Of a DNA stretch of 64,000 nt, positions 11,826 to 25,200 are shown piece after piece. The position numbers and the translations under genes are program-made. The notes beneath the pieces were generated by a model, which was not told the DNA's origin, did not search any database, and saw only the letters and a program-made list of their open reading frames with translations. Origin of the DNA: Acorus gramineus. Taxonomy: Eukaryota > Streptophyta > Magnoliopsida > Acorales > Acoraceae. The stretch lies in NCBI GenBank assembly GCA_030737835.1, contig CM060847.1, forward strand, positions 24,687,384 to 24,751,383, written 5' to 3'. Every line of letters starts with the position of its first letter. Position 1 is the stretch's first letter.

Positions 11826-14800
11826 TGTTATGCCTGTGTCATTTGGAGCCATTTCGGTTAAGCCTTGGTCACTTCTGGGTCATTCAGGGCCTTTTTAATT
11901 TTTCGATCGGAACCGCTAAAATTTTGGCTTTTAGCCACCTGCGGGAGTTAAAGTACTCTGATTGGAAATCTGATTCCATATTATGGATCCTGGTACCGTT
12001 TAGTACTACCCATAAAAATTTCATCGAATTCCGGTAACGTTTGAAAAAATATGCAGTTCCGAATCGTATTCGGGTTTTCGAGAGTTCCTGGTTGGGCGAA
12101 TAGTGTGAGATATTTTGGGGATGTGGTGACCCTTGGTAACCTTACCCCCACCTTGCTTAGGGGTGAAGAAACCTTTGGTTATTGGTTATGTGAGTGGGTG
12201 AGCCTAACCCTAACCTCACCCCCCCTTAAGGTCACCCCTAGGCACTATTTGGGCATGAAAAAGACCTTTTTGGCCTCTCTCTCTCTCCCCCTCTCTCCCA
12301 ACTCGTGGATCTCTCTTTCTCTCCCTCTCTTGGTCTCTTTTTCATCTCTTTGTGTGTGGAGAAGGAGGAGGAAGAAGCAAAGGAAGGAGAAGGTGAAGGA
12401 GAAGATGAATAGTGTATGAAGGGATGATCTAGCTAGGGTGAGTTTGTGTGTGTGTATGTGTTGTTGTTTCTTTCCCTTCTCCATCTCCAACCCTCTCATG
12501 CCTCCCCTCATGTTTTCCTCTGCTTTTTAGCCAAGAAGGGCTGGTGGAGAGGCTGACGAGATGGTGGTAGTAGTGGTGGTGGTTGAGGTGGTCGTGGGTG
12601 TGTCGATAACCCCGCATCTCCCCATTTCCCTCCCCCTGTTTCGGTAAGGCAGCTCACTGTCTCTTAAAGATCTCAGTGAATCTAGTATTTAGAGGCATAT
12701 TTTTACGATTATGTCTTCTTATGATTTGATCAGCTATGTGTCTAGATGTTATATATGAAATTTGGGGTCATTATGATATCTGTGGTGTAAGTTAGAACCA
12801 GTTTTGCATGACCTGTCCAGATTCGCGTAGGAATTGACCTGCTTTGGGAAATGATTTGTTTCGGGCTTGTAGAGGCAAAATTAGGTTCTAATGTCTTCAT
12901 GGATTATGATCCCAGCATATCATAGAATGTGCATGATTTATTTAAAAATTTTCGGAAGTGTATTGGGTGCTATGAAGACAAATTAGTAGGGCTGGTTGCA
13001 GCCGGTTTAGCAGTTTTGCTTGGTTGAGTGTCAAGGAGTTGGTTGCATGTGTCTTGGGTGATAATATGGAAGTATCAGGGGTTAGGGTCTTCATGAAGTA
13101 AGCTTATATGTGTGATAGGAGGTTCCATAATTTAATTATGGATCATTGGTTGTGTTTTGCAGATCTCGTAGACCGGACGCGCGGCGATCCGGATATCGGT
13201 GAGTGGTTCGATCCAATCCCCCCCCCTCGGGATGCGCTCGACGCGCGTAGACGCATGTCGCGCATCGATGGGGCTCCCTAACTATAATACTTGTGTAGAT
13301 AAGTAGTATGACCATGCTTAAGCTATAATATGTAGATATCTTACATGCTAGGCTTATATACATGTATTGTATTCATGTATGAATGATTGTGTTGCATGAG
13401 CCCCTCTAGTATGGGCATGTATTTGTGTAATGTGTATGGATGTATAGAATATGACATGCCTTAGGTAGTATTGTAATACTACTCCCACCATATTAATTGG
13501 AATATCGAACATGATTAAGTCTGGGTTAATAACGGGCACCTGCCTAATATTCCCTTGCGATAAGACTCGAGGGCGTGGTGTAGTTGTTGCACCCATGCTA
13601 ATAGGGCAAAGCTATGACCAGCTTCATGAGATGATGATCTCCCCCGCCCTCTCTCTGAACGAACTGAGTAAGTAGATGCAATTTCCTACTAGACTTAGGT
13701 TCGTTTGGAATATTGGCATGCACCTGTTACTGAGCGAGATCGCGCTTGACCCTTTCTTTTAAGTTGGCGATATCCAACGGATGTTAGAGTATATTTTGTA
13801 TGTTTATGTGATTAATGACCATGTATGCATGTTGTATGAATTTTTATGATGTAAATCCATGTTAGGGAGTGTCCCTATAATTATTAGATGATTGTGCATA
13901 TGGTTCATGCACATAGCTGATATAAAATTCTCCTGGATATATTTATATGCGCATGTTAAAAGCTGATTAGGCCTATCTGGAATAGGCGTGGGTATGACCC
14001 GCTGTCGGGTTGTACTTTATTAGTTAGAGCGCTAGCGATGTAATCGCCCCATGCATCTGAGCGATGCACTCATTTAGAATTCAGGAGAATTCATTATCTT
14101 ATCGGATTGTTAAGCCGGTAGTTGGGGCGTGACACCCCCCTTGTGTCCGAGCGACGCAACGGTGTGGGAGTACAGTAGTATTCGATATCTCGATAAGTGA
14201 TTATCGAGAGTAGTTGTTTTTCCATTGGGTTCGCTTTGCGAACATGGAATGTTTACTCCCAATGTCGTCCGTGTTGAAGAGGGCCGGGTTGTAGCTGTCC
14301 TGACAGAGGGCTCCCATCCGTAGGTACCACCGATGCGTTCGGGAGCGTACTGATCGTGGGAGTGTACCAGGTAGAGGCTACCCGGGAGAGGGCTAACGAA
14401 TGATATTGCGAGTGTGGAATCGTTCTCCCCTTCGTTGGATCCGATGTAGGAACTCCCCGGCGTTGGAAAAGCTGTCCTGACAGAGGGCTCCCATCCGTAG
14501 GTACCACCGATGTGTTCGAAAGCGTACTGATCGTGGGAGTATACCAGGTAGAGGCTACGTGGGAAAAGGGCTACCGGTGGACCAAGGGTGTAGAGCAGTC
14601 TAAGTCTCTTCCAAAAGTCCCAAGAGTCTCCCTCCGGGAGTGAGGGTGAGGATGAGGTGAAGACACGTTGTCTCGTGACCCATTCGTTGTTCGTCCGTTC
14701 CCATAGTTGTTGGGTCCGGTCTCGTATCGATGTTTAAAGACATCGTTGGGCAGTTATCTCGATGTAGATGATCCAATAGTATTGCGTACACCAATAATCC

Positions 14801-15531
14801 CGGGTCTCCTCGACCAACGGTATGGTCTCTCCCCAAAAGTCCCAAGAGTCTCCCTTTGGGAGTGAGGGTGAGGGTGAGGTTGATGATCCAATAGTGTTCG
14901 TAGACCAGTAATCCTGGGTCTCCTCGACCAACGGTATGGTCTCTCCCTAAAAGTCCCAAGAGTCTCCCTCCGGGGGTGAGGGTGAGGGTGAGGTTGGTCG
15001 CGCCGCCGCGTGACCCTGTTATCCATGGGTTTCCACCCATGTTTACCTGGAAAGGAAATTGTTTATGTATTGAACTATTGTATGGTGATTGGTTTCCAGC
15101 CACTCACTGAGCTTGTAGCTCACCCCTCGCATATTGTTTCATTTTCAAGGGCAGTGTTGGGCGTGGAGATGGAGCTTTCCTGTGGCGTGGTCTTATGGGT
15201 GTGGAGAGTTCTTCCGGCGGGTGACGAGTGCGAGGCTGTCAGCAGTCCTAGAGTCATTGTATGTATTGTAAATCATGCATGTGGCACAGGTTGTATTTTA
15301 TTTGGACTAGACTTAGCTCTCAGAGGACAGTGATTGTGTATTCGAGTCTGTAATAATGTTTTTGGTTTACAGACATTGTTTATATATTATGGTTCCGCTT
15401 TTCAGTCAGTTATCATTATCCTTGCTTTGACACCTTGTGTGTTGTTGTTGGAGTCTTTATTGACCTCAGGTATTGATAGCTGATATTTTATTATTGCCAC
15501 GTCTCGGGGATGGCCGCCCTGGGGCGTGACA
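11826..15531 (+). mobile_element. 3' LTR of element A
   Basis: It starts TGTTATGCC after the PPT and ends GGGCGTGACA, 3706 bp. Its last 3.09 kb are nearly identical to 3101-6164, which defines the LTR pair. Splice-like cassette: donor 12644, acceptor 13161-13162, 36-nt mini-exon 13163-13198, donor 13199. The late acceptor region near 15145 has drifted (TTTTCAAG). The first 600 bp give the U3 sequence missing from the truncated 5' LTR, including a family-wide motif CGATCGGAACCGCTAAAATT near 11902. Confidence 0.88.
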
Positions 15532-16790
15532 TGTACTATCTTTAATGCATGACCATGATTGATTATTGTTAACTCCTACATATTAAATTATGTTTTCAGT
15601 ATGTTTTATGATTCTTTTTTTTTATAATCCAGTTAAGTCATTGCTAGGGATAGGGGGTCTGATCGTATGGGTCGATCCCGTTACCAATTATGGGTTATCT
15701 CATAAGGCCTCGACCGGTGTGTGTCAAGCCTGTTTGGGATAATCTCAATTATGATGCTTCGTGTGAGTTGAGTGCGCACCTATAATTGAGGCGAGGATAA
15801 AATCTAGGTGTCCTCCACGAGAGATAATTTTTTAGGTTCATCCTGGACGCCCACGGTTTCCGGTAGATCAAATCGGCCACACGTCAGAGTGGTTGGATGA
15901 CGGAGAGCTTTAGCCAATATTGTGGGTTTGACGACCCTGTTCGCAAAGTGATGATGCCTAAGGCGGGTTCCATTGGTGCGGTTTAGGTTGCAGTCGGGCT
16001 TTGGTGGACTTAACGGGTGGAGTGGTACTCCCTGTATTGGCCTAGCTGATGCAATTGCATAAATGGATCGCCTAGGAGAAGTCACTGCGCGACAGGAGAA
16101 AATGTGAGACGTTTGTGTGTAGTGACATTTCAATCACTAGAATATATATATATATATATAGCATTGCTAACATGGGATGGATCCCCTGTGGTATGGGACG
16201 CAGACGAATCTGTCTTTATGTTAGGGACATAATGAGGTAAGTGTGGGTTGGCCTCCTGTGGTATGGGACACAGGTTGGTCGGCTTGTGCTAAACCATTCA
16301 TTCATAAAATTATTTATGGATATCGTGAGAACTGTACCTTGAGGTGTCTTGTAGTTAGTTCCATTCACTAGGCCTTCACCGGCTTACCCCCCATTGTTAT
16401 GGGTTTTCTTTTAGGTGCTGCGTAGGGCGGGGGACTGGATCGGTGAGTTTGGGATGTTGTGATAGCTTTTGTGCGGCTCCCAGTGATCTAGTTAGTGCTT
16501 GTCAGCTGTTTTGTAATCCTTTCTGGTCACGTGTTTTGTAGCTTTTGTTGGTATGTATCGTGTAATTTTTATAATTATGACTTATGTTCACACGGAACGG
16601 TGATTGTGAATTCTTTTGAGAGCCAACTATATCTGCTCCTTGGCCTTATACTGTTTATATGTGTATATACTCTTCTGCTGCTATCTCTTGCCCTTCAGTC
16701 CTTTGATATCATGTGATTTACTCTAATTATGATATACTCGGTATCATATAGTTGTCACTCCTTGGAAACGGCCGCTCTAGGGGCATGATA
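15532..16790 (+). mobile_element. Diverged LTR tail (older relative)
   Basis: No coding sequence is seen. The segment ends in a decayed copy of the family terminus (GGCCGCTCTAGGGGCATGATA) and shares the preceding T-rich pattern. It contains a TA microsatellite at about 16142-16160 and a duplicated stretch ending CCCTGTGGTATGGGAC at about 16185 and 16255. Element A may have inserted into this older LTR, whose other half would then lie left of the window. Confidence 0.45.
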
Positions 16791-18108
16791 GCTGCAATTG
16801 CTCAATGTTTGAATAAATAACCTGTAGACCTGTAATCAAATGCTGCTGCTCCACGTCCTGGATTGAAGTGCATCAGACCAGTCTCAACAATTAGCCAAAA
16901 ACATTCTCACATTCATGCATACCAACCAAACATAACATTAAACATATGATCTAAATTGCTTACATAGATAGCACTAAACAGACATGACATTATCATAATT
17001 ATCCTCGCATACAAACCAAACAAACTTTTGAAACTAACAAACCAAACTTATTGATCCAAATACACAACCCAAACACACAACTCAAACAAACAGTCCTTGT
17101 ACACAAATCATACAAACATCCAACAACACAATTTATGCTCCTTGTAGTCCAAACAAAAATTGAAGTCCATTTTAAATTTGAAATTATAATATGTTAGGGA
17201 GTTTTCAACAATCATAAGACACAATATTACTAGATTGGGTTCTAATGTAATTGTATTCAATTATACACAAAATAAATTATGGTAATTTACTGTTGATCCT
17301 TAATTATTACTAGATTGAGTTCAAAAGATTTGTATACCTCCCTACCACCCCTTTCTTCTTCATATTTCCCTCTTTTCCTTGGTGTTTTGAGAATACCCTT
17401 CCTTGGTGGTCTAACTCTCAAAGATCTATCTCTCCTATTGGCTTGACTGATAAACATGCATCACATATGTCAAACATTTTCATAATGCAAACCATACAAT
17501 AAAGTCAAAGACACACATTATGATATTTCATATACTTGCTTGACCCACATATACTTGCTCGGTCCATTTTCATGACACACATTATGATATTTCAAAAGAT
17601 TTTGTTTTGTTGATTACTGTTGAATTGCACTCAAAACTCATGAAAAACTTTAGTTGACGATTAGAAGAAGATGGTAAAAATACTTCCCCCATACTATAAG
17701 AGATTTATTTATTTATTTACTTGAAATTTTAATGTGCAGACATTGATGATCAAATGGATATGGACCTGCCACAATTTGCACACATATTTACATATTGTTA
17801 TCAACCCAGATCTTCCTATCCATTCAAAAGATAGGGTTACTACATGCCTTTGTTTATGAGACAACTGTGCTGTTGATTGAGCAGATGAAAAACTCATTCT
17901 CTTAGAGGTTTATGCCTTTGTTGGAATTCATAGGGAGCTATAGTTGTTGAACTGAACAACATATTCTGTAGAGGTGTTTTGAAATGCTATAGGACAATTG
18001 CTGCTAAGGGACAATAGCATCACTCGTGAAATTGATTGATTATGAGAGTTTGTCTGGCCAGGAAGACAACTCCGCCTTTCATAATTATATTATAGTAGAC
18101 TATGAGAA
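16791..18108. other. AT-rich stretch without a recognisable gene
   Basis: Only short, unsupported frames are seen on either strand. The stretch lies downstream of the transposase relic at 18110-18900 on its strand and may be the 3' non-coding part of that element. I could not identify a terminal inverted repeat. Confidence 0.4.
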
Positions 18109-18900
18109 CTACATAATGAGTTTGTAAGACCCTGCAGGTTTTCCATGCATCAACTCAAGAGCATTTCCTTTGGCTTTCAGAACTCTTAAATAAGATACAA
18201 TGAGGTTGTACTTATTTTGGATATCATTATTCAGCTTAGATGCACCCAACTCTGGAGTTTTGTGGAGGGTAGGGATGATTTTGTTAGTAAGCCATCTAGA
18301 TGTGGCCATCTCATTCTCCACCTTATTCACACTTGTGTACATGTGGATATCTTTCAAAGTCTTCACCGTGAACATCACTCAATCTTGTAATTCTGAAACA
18401 TGAATGCGCCAAGTACAATTCCTCACTCTACATTGTGTTATGACATGATATCTCTCATTTTTTTTTATATATTTGACGGCCAATTCATTGATGACATAAT
18501 GCTGTCTAAGAGCATATCTAAAGTGGTCCACAGTGGGAAACCTTGGTCCCACACACATTTTGGGTCTTTCACTGTCAACTTCTATGAATCGACCTTCATA
18601 TTGTTCTGATGACAGCTCATGCTCACCGAATGAACCACTATTGAATTGTGCAAACAATTCATCCGGCTTATTCTCCTCTTCTAGCCTCCTAGGACACCTT
18701 CTAATGGCTTGGAATCTCCCTCTTCCTCGGAATCATGATTTCCTTTAAAATTACTCCTCCTCAATCTCCAGTAGTTGCATTTGTTCTTGCCCCCCACATA
18801 CAACTCATCAACTACTTGAAGGTCATGAACTGCACCATGTGTTTCTTGTTGGAAGTTTTGAATGTCACCTCTTTCAAACTCTATATGGGAGGTAGGGTAT
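18109..18900 (-). pseudogene. Mutator-like (MuDR) transposase fragment
   Basis: Two adjacent reverse-strand frames (18379-18657 upstream, 18109-18378 downstream) make up the N-terminal part of a MULE transposase. The first carries FRYALRQHYVINELAVKYIK and then a C-x4-CTWRI pattern, typical of the MuDR DNA-binding region. The second continues with TLKDIHMYTSV, the position of the TxxxxH zinc-finger tail, and a WLTNKI helix. A stop separates the two. Weaker open sequence continues upstream to about 18900. The catalytic DDE region is absent, so this is a broken remnant. Confidence 0.7.
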
Positions 18901-18990
18901 GATAGATGCTTAGAGGTGGGGCATCATCCTTGTTCTTGACTATATACAATAAATTTTTTGTGGTTTTTCAATTCTCCCTGCAGATTTCTA

Positions 18991-19600
18991 GAAGCTTAGC
19001 ATCACTGGCCACCTTAACATACGATAGTATGTACATGAATGTGACTCATGCAGCGTGTATATGAACGTTATCGTGTAGGGTTGCTCCTCTTGGACCAAGG
19101 ACCAATGTCCTCTCATAAATAAATCATTGCAATTTTATCTGTATCTAGAGTTTGTGTGAGCTGCCTCCCTTCAACATATTTTTGCCATTGATTGAATTAA
19201 CTGGCTTTCAATACCTATCATGGAAAAAAATGTCCTATAAATAATGTCATCCATGCTCTACGTACAAGAAAAATAATATAGTTGTTCACAATTCAAGTAT
19301 TTCAACAACCAACAAATTGAAGAATGTACAACATCAACGATTCATAAAGTGACCATATTGTTACATATTTGAAGCTCTAAAACAAAAGGGAAATTTGTGA
19401 TTTATCATGCATAAAATATTGAGAAACAAAAAACATGAAAAGCTACACATTATATGTTTCGATGTCATGAAGAGACTACTATGGACCATTAGTGAAACCC
19501 TAAATCAAAAGGAAAAACTAAGTAAACCATCACAAAATGCTATATCAAGAAATACAAAGTCATACCAACTGATCTATTGCGCGAATCAACCAAAAATCGA
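18991..19600. other. No gene recognised
   Basis: This is AT-rich sequence upstream of the transposase relic on its strand. It shows only short chance frames and is probably the 5' part of the same decayed Mutator-type element. Confidence 0.35.
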
Positions 19601-19735
19601 AGGGATTACAGGGGGTCGGAATAGAGGATGGGTTGGAGAGACATGGTTATAAATGTATTGCCTTCACTGGAGAGAGATGAAGTACTATTAGGCAGCCATC
19701 ATCGGAGGGTGAGCAGGTTCAATTGGAGATGCGTC

Positions 19736-20165
19736 GAAGGGATTATAGGGGGTTGAAGTGGACAATGGGTTGGGGGGTCTCGATTAATGTATTGGCTTCA
19801 CCGGAGAGAGACGTAAGTGCTATCGGGTAGCCATCACCAAAGATGAAGTGATGCCGTAGATGCGGAGATTTAGTCGGTGCAAAAACGAAGGTAAAGTTAT
19901 ATGGAGAGAGAGAGAAAGAGAGGTGAGAATGCAGGTTCAATTGGAGATGAAATGTTGTTGGAGATGCGTCGAAGGGATTATAGGGGGTTGAAGTGGACAA
20001 TGGGTTGGGTGGTCTCGATTAATGTATTGGCTTCACCGGAGAGAGACGTAAGTGCTATCGGGCAGCCATCACCAAAGATGAAGTGATGCCGTAGATGCAA
20101 AGATTTAGTCGGTGCAAAAACGAAGGTAAAGTTATATGGAGAGAGAGAGAAAGAGAGGTGAGAAT
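19736..20165. repeat. Tandem duplication, ~235-bp unit
   Basis: The block starting GAAGGGATTATAGGGGGTTG at 19736 recurs at 19971. Both copies run through ATGAAGTGATGCCGTAGATG and a GAGAGAGAGAAAGAG run. A shorter, more diverged version lies at about 19600-19735, so about 2.5 units are present. No coding potential is convincing. Confidence 0.85.
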
Positions 20166-20174
20166 GCAGGGTTT

Positions 20175-21819
20175 AATATTTCATGTAGGAGTAAAATAAA
20201 CATTTCGCATGTAAGGTTAACAGAATGTTAAGTTGACAGGCATAAAGGATTATTTGCATTTATGGTGTGTTTATATGGGGTTATATGGATATATTAAAAG
20301 TACAGGAGGCCATTTGAATTTTTCCTTATAATGCATATATATATATATTAATGTGAGTATATGTTTTGGTGATTTAATATCAATGTCTATGAGATTGAAT
20401 TAGGACCGCAAAAAACAAGCTGTGTAACAAATTGAATTAGGATGACTATTTTTTTTAAATGAAATGATATATGCTAACTATTTTTTTGTATTAGGAACAA
20501 ACAGAGTACAAGCTTAGGGGGGCATAAATAACAAAAGAACGAAGGGAAAAAAACATAATTAAGGGTAAAAAAAGGAAGGGAGGATAGATTAACCCCTCGT
20601 TTGAGGTGTGACATAGGGTTATTCGCCCCTCGTAGCTATACTTGGATAGATAACAATTCATGCTGAATAAATAAATTTTTGTTTAATTGCATTTTATGTT
20701 ATTTTAATTGAAAAACGTAAAATTGATCTTTTTTTTGTTTGGTTCACCATGCATAAAGTAATGATAAATGATAGATAAGAGATGAATAAAAGTTTATGAC
20801 TTTTTAAATGACAACTATTCCCCTGCATAAATTATTTGTGTTTGGGAATGAGTGTGAGAGATGTGTGTGATATGATAGATGTGATAATTTTTGGAATGTA
20901 TGCAGAGTGTTAAGTGAGATAATTTTTTTAAAATGACAGAGAAAAATAATTTTATCCATTAGCATTGATAAGCCCTGATAAACAATTTCAGTCATTTTTT
21001 AAAATAGTTATTAGATCTTATCCAAACTTATCCAAACATAATTATTAATGTTTATTCTTATAAAATAAACAACTTTTTAGGGCTATTCTTTTCTATTTTC
21101 TCTATTCTTGACTTATACTCCACGCCTACAATAATATTTTATCAATATTTTTTTCAAAATAATTATATTTAAATTTTAAAATTACAAAAAATATTTTAAT
21201 GATAATATTTTATTTTTTATATCGTAACTGTCATATTTAAACAGCTATATTGAGATGACCTGGAGGGTTGAGTGGAATATTCACCAGATAGATCAAAAGA
21301 GTATTCATTGTTAAGAAGATCGTGGTAAAATGCATTACCACGAGGATCCATCTGCACAAAAATAATTAAAATAAATTAATAAAAATAATACTTAAAAAAA
21401 TAAAATGATAACAAATGAGAAATTTAGATCAAATGTAAAATTTAGAGAGAAGAAGACCTTAATTTTGGAACAATAAAACTTGTAGATTGAGAGTGTAAAA
21501 ATTGTATGAATGAGAATGTGATTAAATAGATGAGTTATTATATCCGTTGAGATATAACTGTTACAAATATACAAACATAACAATTTTTTTAAAATTTTAT
21601 GTGGAACTTATCAAAATTCAAATGCAAAAAGTATTATTTTTTTTTTATTGTGGGGGCCACGTTTAGGAGCTCTTTGTGGCCTCCAACGTTTGTTGAGTGG
21701 GCTCTCTCGTCTGTCTAAATTGTTGAGCGACGAGGAGTCCGTTGGAGCTGATTTTCTTCTCGTGCTCGTCAAGTTGGTTGAAGGAGTCGAATTTATTTCC
21801 ACCCTTGGAGATGCTCTAA
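20175..21819. other. Intergenic, AT-rich, no gene seen
   Basis: The stretch has poly-A/T runs and short open frames only. A segment from about 20600 (CCCCTCGTTTGAGGTGTG) to about 21030 (TCCAAACATAATTA) has MITE-like ends, but I could not pair them convincingly. Confidence 0.35.
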
Positions 21820-22215
21820 GCCCTTGTTTGGAATGAGAATAAACCCTGGATAACCTCGGATAGAAATTTTGTTGTGTTTGAAAAGCCCGGATAACCCCAG
21901 ATAAAGTATGCTAGAATAAACTGGTATAAAGTGGTATATAGATTCCAATCAACCCCTAAAATAAAAGTTATCATAGGTTATTCCACCCAAAGAATATGTG
22001 GACCCACTGTCAAATTAACTATCATTTTTTTTTATCTTTTATAAATCCTTATCCATACTTTATTCACATTTTACTCAAATAACAAAACATTTATTCTTAC
22101 GTTTACCAATGAAAATAATTCAAAATACAACCAAATACAAAATCACTTTATCATTATTAATATTCACTTAAATGTATATCCCCGAATAAATTCTATCCCT
22201 TTTTCAAACGTAGGC
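21820..22215 (+). mobile_element. Tourist-like MITE in the RCC1 gene promoter/5' UTR
   Basis: The ends GCCCTTGTTTGGAA and TTTCAAACGTAGGC form imperfect inverted repeats. TAA flanks both sides (21817-21819 and 22216-22218), as expected for PIF/Harbinger-type MITEs. The interior, including AAAGAATATGTGGACCC, matches 45996-46451 in the opposite orientation. The right end is 48 bp before the ATG of the RCC1 gene. Confidence 0.75.
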
Positions 22216-22262
22216 TAAAAGAATTTAGGATCCAAAACCCTCCGTCGCCACTCTCGAAAACA

Positions 22263-25200
22263 ATGTCCCGCAGCCCAATCCGCCGCTCCCCTCCAATTCT
22301 CCGCCGCCTCTTTCACGCCCCTCCTCCCCCCTCCGTCCCCCTCCTCCTCCACAAAACCCAAACCCCCGGCCCAACCTCAACCCTCCACCTCCTCTCATGG
22401 GGCCGCGGCGCCTCCGGCCAACTAGGCGGCGGCGTCGAGGACATCCGCCTCTACCCCACCTCTGTCGCCTCCCTCCTCCTCCCCCTCTCCTTCCGCCTCT
22501 CCCCTGTCTCCGGCCTCCTCTCCCCCGACGACGAAGCGGCGGCGGCGGTGGTGGAGGAGGTCGGCATCTCGTGCGGGCTCTTCCACTCGGCCTTGCTCGT
22601 CAGCGGGAGGTTCTGGATATGGGGGAAGGGGGATGGGGGGAGGCTCGGGCTCGGGAATGAGAGTTATGTTTTCGAGCCAGTTCTGAACCTGAATCTTGAT
22701 CGGGTCCGGAGCGTGGTCCTTGGTGGGATCCATTCGGCCGCTCTGACTATCGACGGAGAGGTTTATACATGGTCTGTGGTTTTTCTTCTTCTTCTTCTTC
22801 TTCTTCTTCTTCTTTTTCTTGTGTTTTTTTTTTTTTTGGGATCTTGCTTACCTTTGGTGGTTCTCGTTATTTGGATTATTGTTGTTGTTTTTGTGTTGAA
22901 ATTGGTGTTTTGGTGTGGGATTGTGTGAGAATTGTCTCTTTCATCTGTTGTATATGATGCTTATCGTATAATGTGACGAGCTTTGATACACGCAGTCCCC
23001 CCTTTTGCACTGCCAGAGGTATGTAGCTTCGTATTGGTGTTTATAGATTAATAAGAAAGTACATTCATTTGTATATGCATTTCATATAAACTATATAGGT
23101 ATATACCGTTGAGACTAAAGGTTGGGCAATCTTTGTTCGTAATGTGAAATGTTGGAGCAATGAATGTCTTTTCTTGATGATTTACTGTTGGCTGATTAGG
23201 TGGTCACGAGGGATTGGATCTTTAATGAATGGATCAAACCAATGTTGTAAAAAGCGGTAGGCGCTAGTTGGGCAATTGATGACCGACTAGTGATTAATCG
23301 GTGAGTTGGGGATTAGTCGAGTTTTTATCAATAAATATAATACATATACATATTATACATATAATAGTTAAAATTTTAGATTGCAAAATAATAACAAAGT
23401 AACATCAGAACAAATTGATAATATAAGCATATTATGGATAACATACCAATTTTTTTTAATAGATTATAACATGTATGACAACTGAACTAGGGATTAATTA
23501 GAAAGATGGTTATACACTAAGTATTGTGGGTTGGGACTGCCTAGACCTAAGCGAGGGATTACTCGGCGCTTAGAAGGGATTTTTAGAACACTGGATCAAA
23601 TTGAAATGGGTGACATAATGAAAATTTAATGAACACTTGGTGAAAATCGGTGCAGAAAAAGTTTTGTGAGGCAATGAAATGGGGCGACGAAAGTTTGGTT
23701 AATCAGTGTTGATTTTGAGGAGTTATGTTGAGTTCACAAATTATAGTTTGTCAGTACAAAGAGCTATAAGATAGGTGAGTAGGACTATCAATTGGTTGGG
23801 TGTGGTTGAGAGTTGCCACTTCAAGGCTATGTGATTGTTGAGTACTAAAAAAATTACAAGCACCACTTATTAGGAGGAGTAGAGTTGTAAATCTTAGCCG
23901 GTTAGTATGAAGTGGTGTGAGATTGGCGAAGGCTATAAATTTGCTGATGTCTTTGATGTTTGACTATGTGCTGCTTTGTGATTGTAGAATACTAGATGAA
24001 TTATGAGAGGAACTTCTTTAAAGAAGATTTAGGGCTATGAATAGTGAAATTGAGTTATAGACACTCATAAGCAGTGTACAAATAGGTACCTGGAACTCAG
24101 GCAGATGCTAACATGATGCAAATAGGAAGGATATTCATGGTAGCTTTAAAAAGGGGATTACGTGATGTAAAGAAGGGATGATAGTTAGGGTTGGACGTAT
24201 CAAGAAACATATAGAGGTGCACATGTGAACCACTTACCAACGTTGTAAACCTATTGATGCTGGACAGAGGAAGAAGAGAGAGAAAGCTAAAGAGGGAGAA
24301 AATAATAATTCTTCAAATTCATCAATGATCCCCCATTTGGGGTAAACCATGTGTTTAAATAACAAAACAAACTAAGTGATAACTAACCAAAACAAATCAA
24401 ATTTTAACTGACCAAAACAGATCTTATCCTAACCAATCATATCCAACCATATCCTAACAAATCAAATCTAAACAAATCTTCAAATTTAATCTAGTAAAAG
24501 ATTATCTTAAATCATCCATCTAATGGTGTCAATTACGTCTTGTGTATGTGCGAACTGAGAAGAACTCGTCTCTGGCGAGTTCTTGTGACGACACTGCTCC
24601 AGAAGGTTCGAATCGATATGGAGAAAATCATCCTTAGTGATCCACGTGGCATCTGTAACTGGCTTATTCCTCCACTTGATAAGATATCTCTGAAAAGTAC
24701 CATCTTGGGCAAGGATAGTTTGATCCTCGATCATATCTTCAATTTCGTCAATAAGTTGTGGTAGTGGTGGAAAAATCGGTGAAGGCGTTATGGTCTGTGC
24801 ATCTCGATCAGAAGATGTACATGTAGGTAGTGCAGGAGGCTCAAAGGTGCCTCGGTAAGTCAATCTGTCAAATGTCGTAGTGGTACGCCCTTTTTCTTGA
24901 AAATTCCAACGTCGATTGCTGAAGGATTTGAGATAGAGATAGTTTTCAACCTCTTAAGGATTTATGAAAAGCATCCTCCAACAATTCAACAGTGTCATGA
25001 AGATTGATTTCTCGTTTGATGTCTGGTCTCAATCCATTAATGAACCTTGCAGTGGATACCCAAGGCTCTTCAGTGAGGTCACATCTCATCATAGCTTCTT
25101 CGAACTTGTCCATATATTCAGTTACACTCAATGAGCCTTGACGTAAGTTCATTAATTGATCAAGCAATTGTTTACGATAATGAGATGGTAGATACTTTTC

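Noticed and set aside
22397..22733. Open frames overlapping RCC1 exon 1
   Set aside because: They are shadows of the GC-rich exon. The RCC1 frame has blade motifs and correct splice phases.
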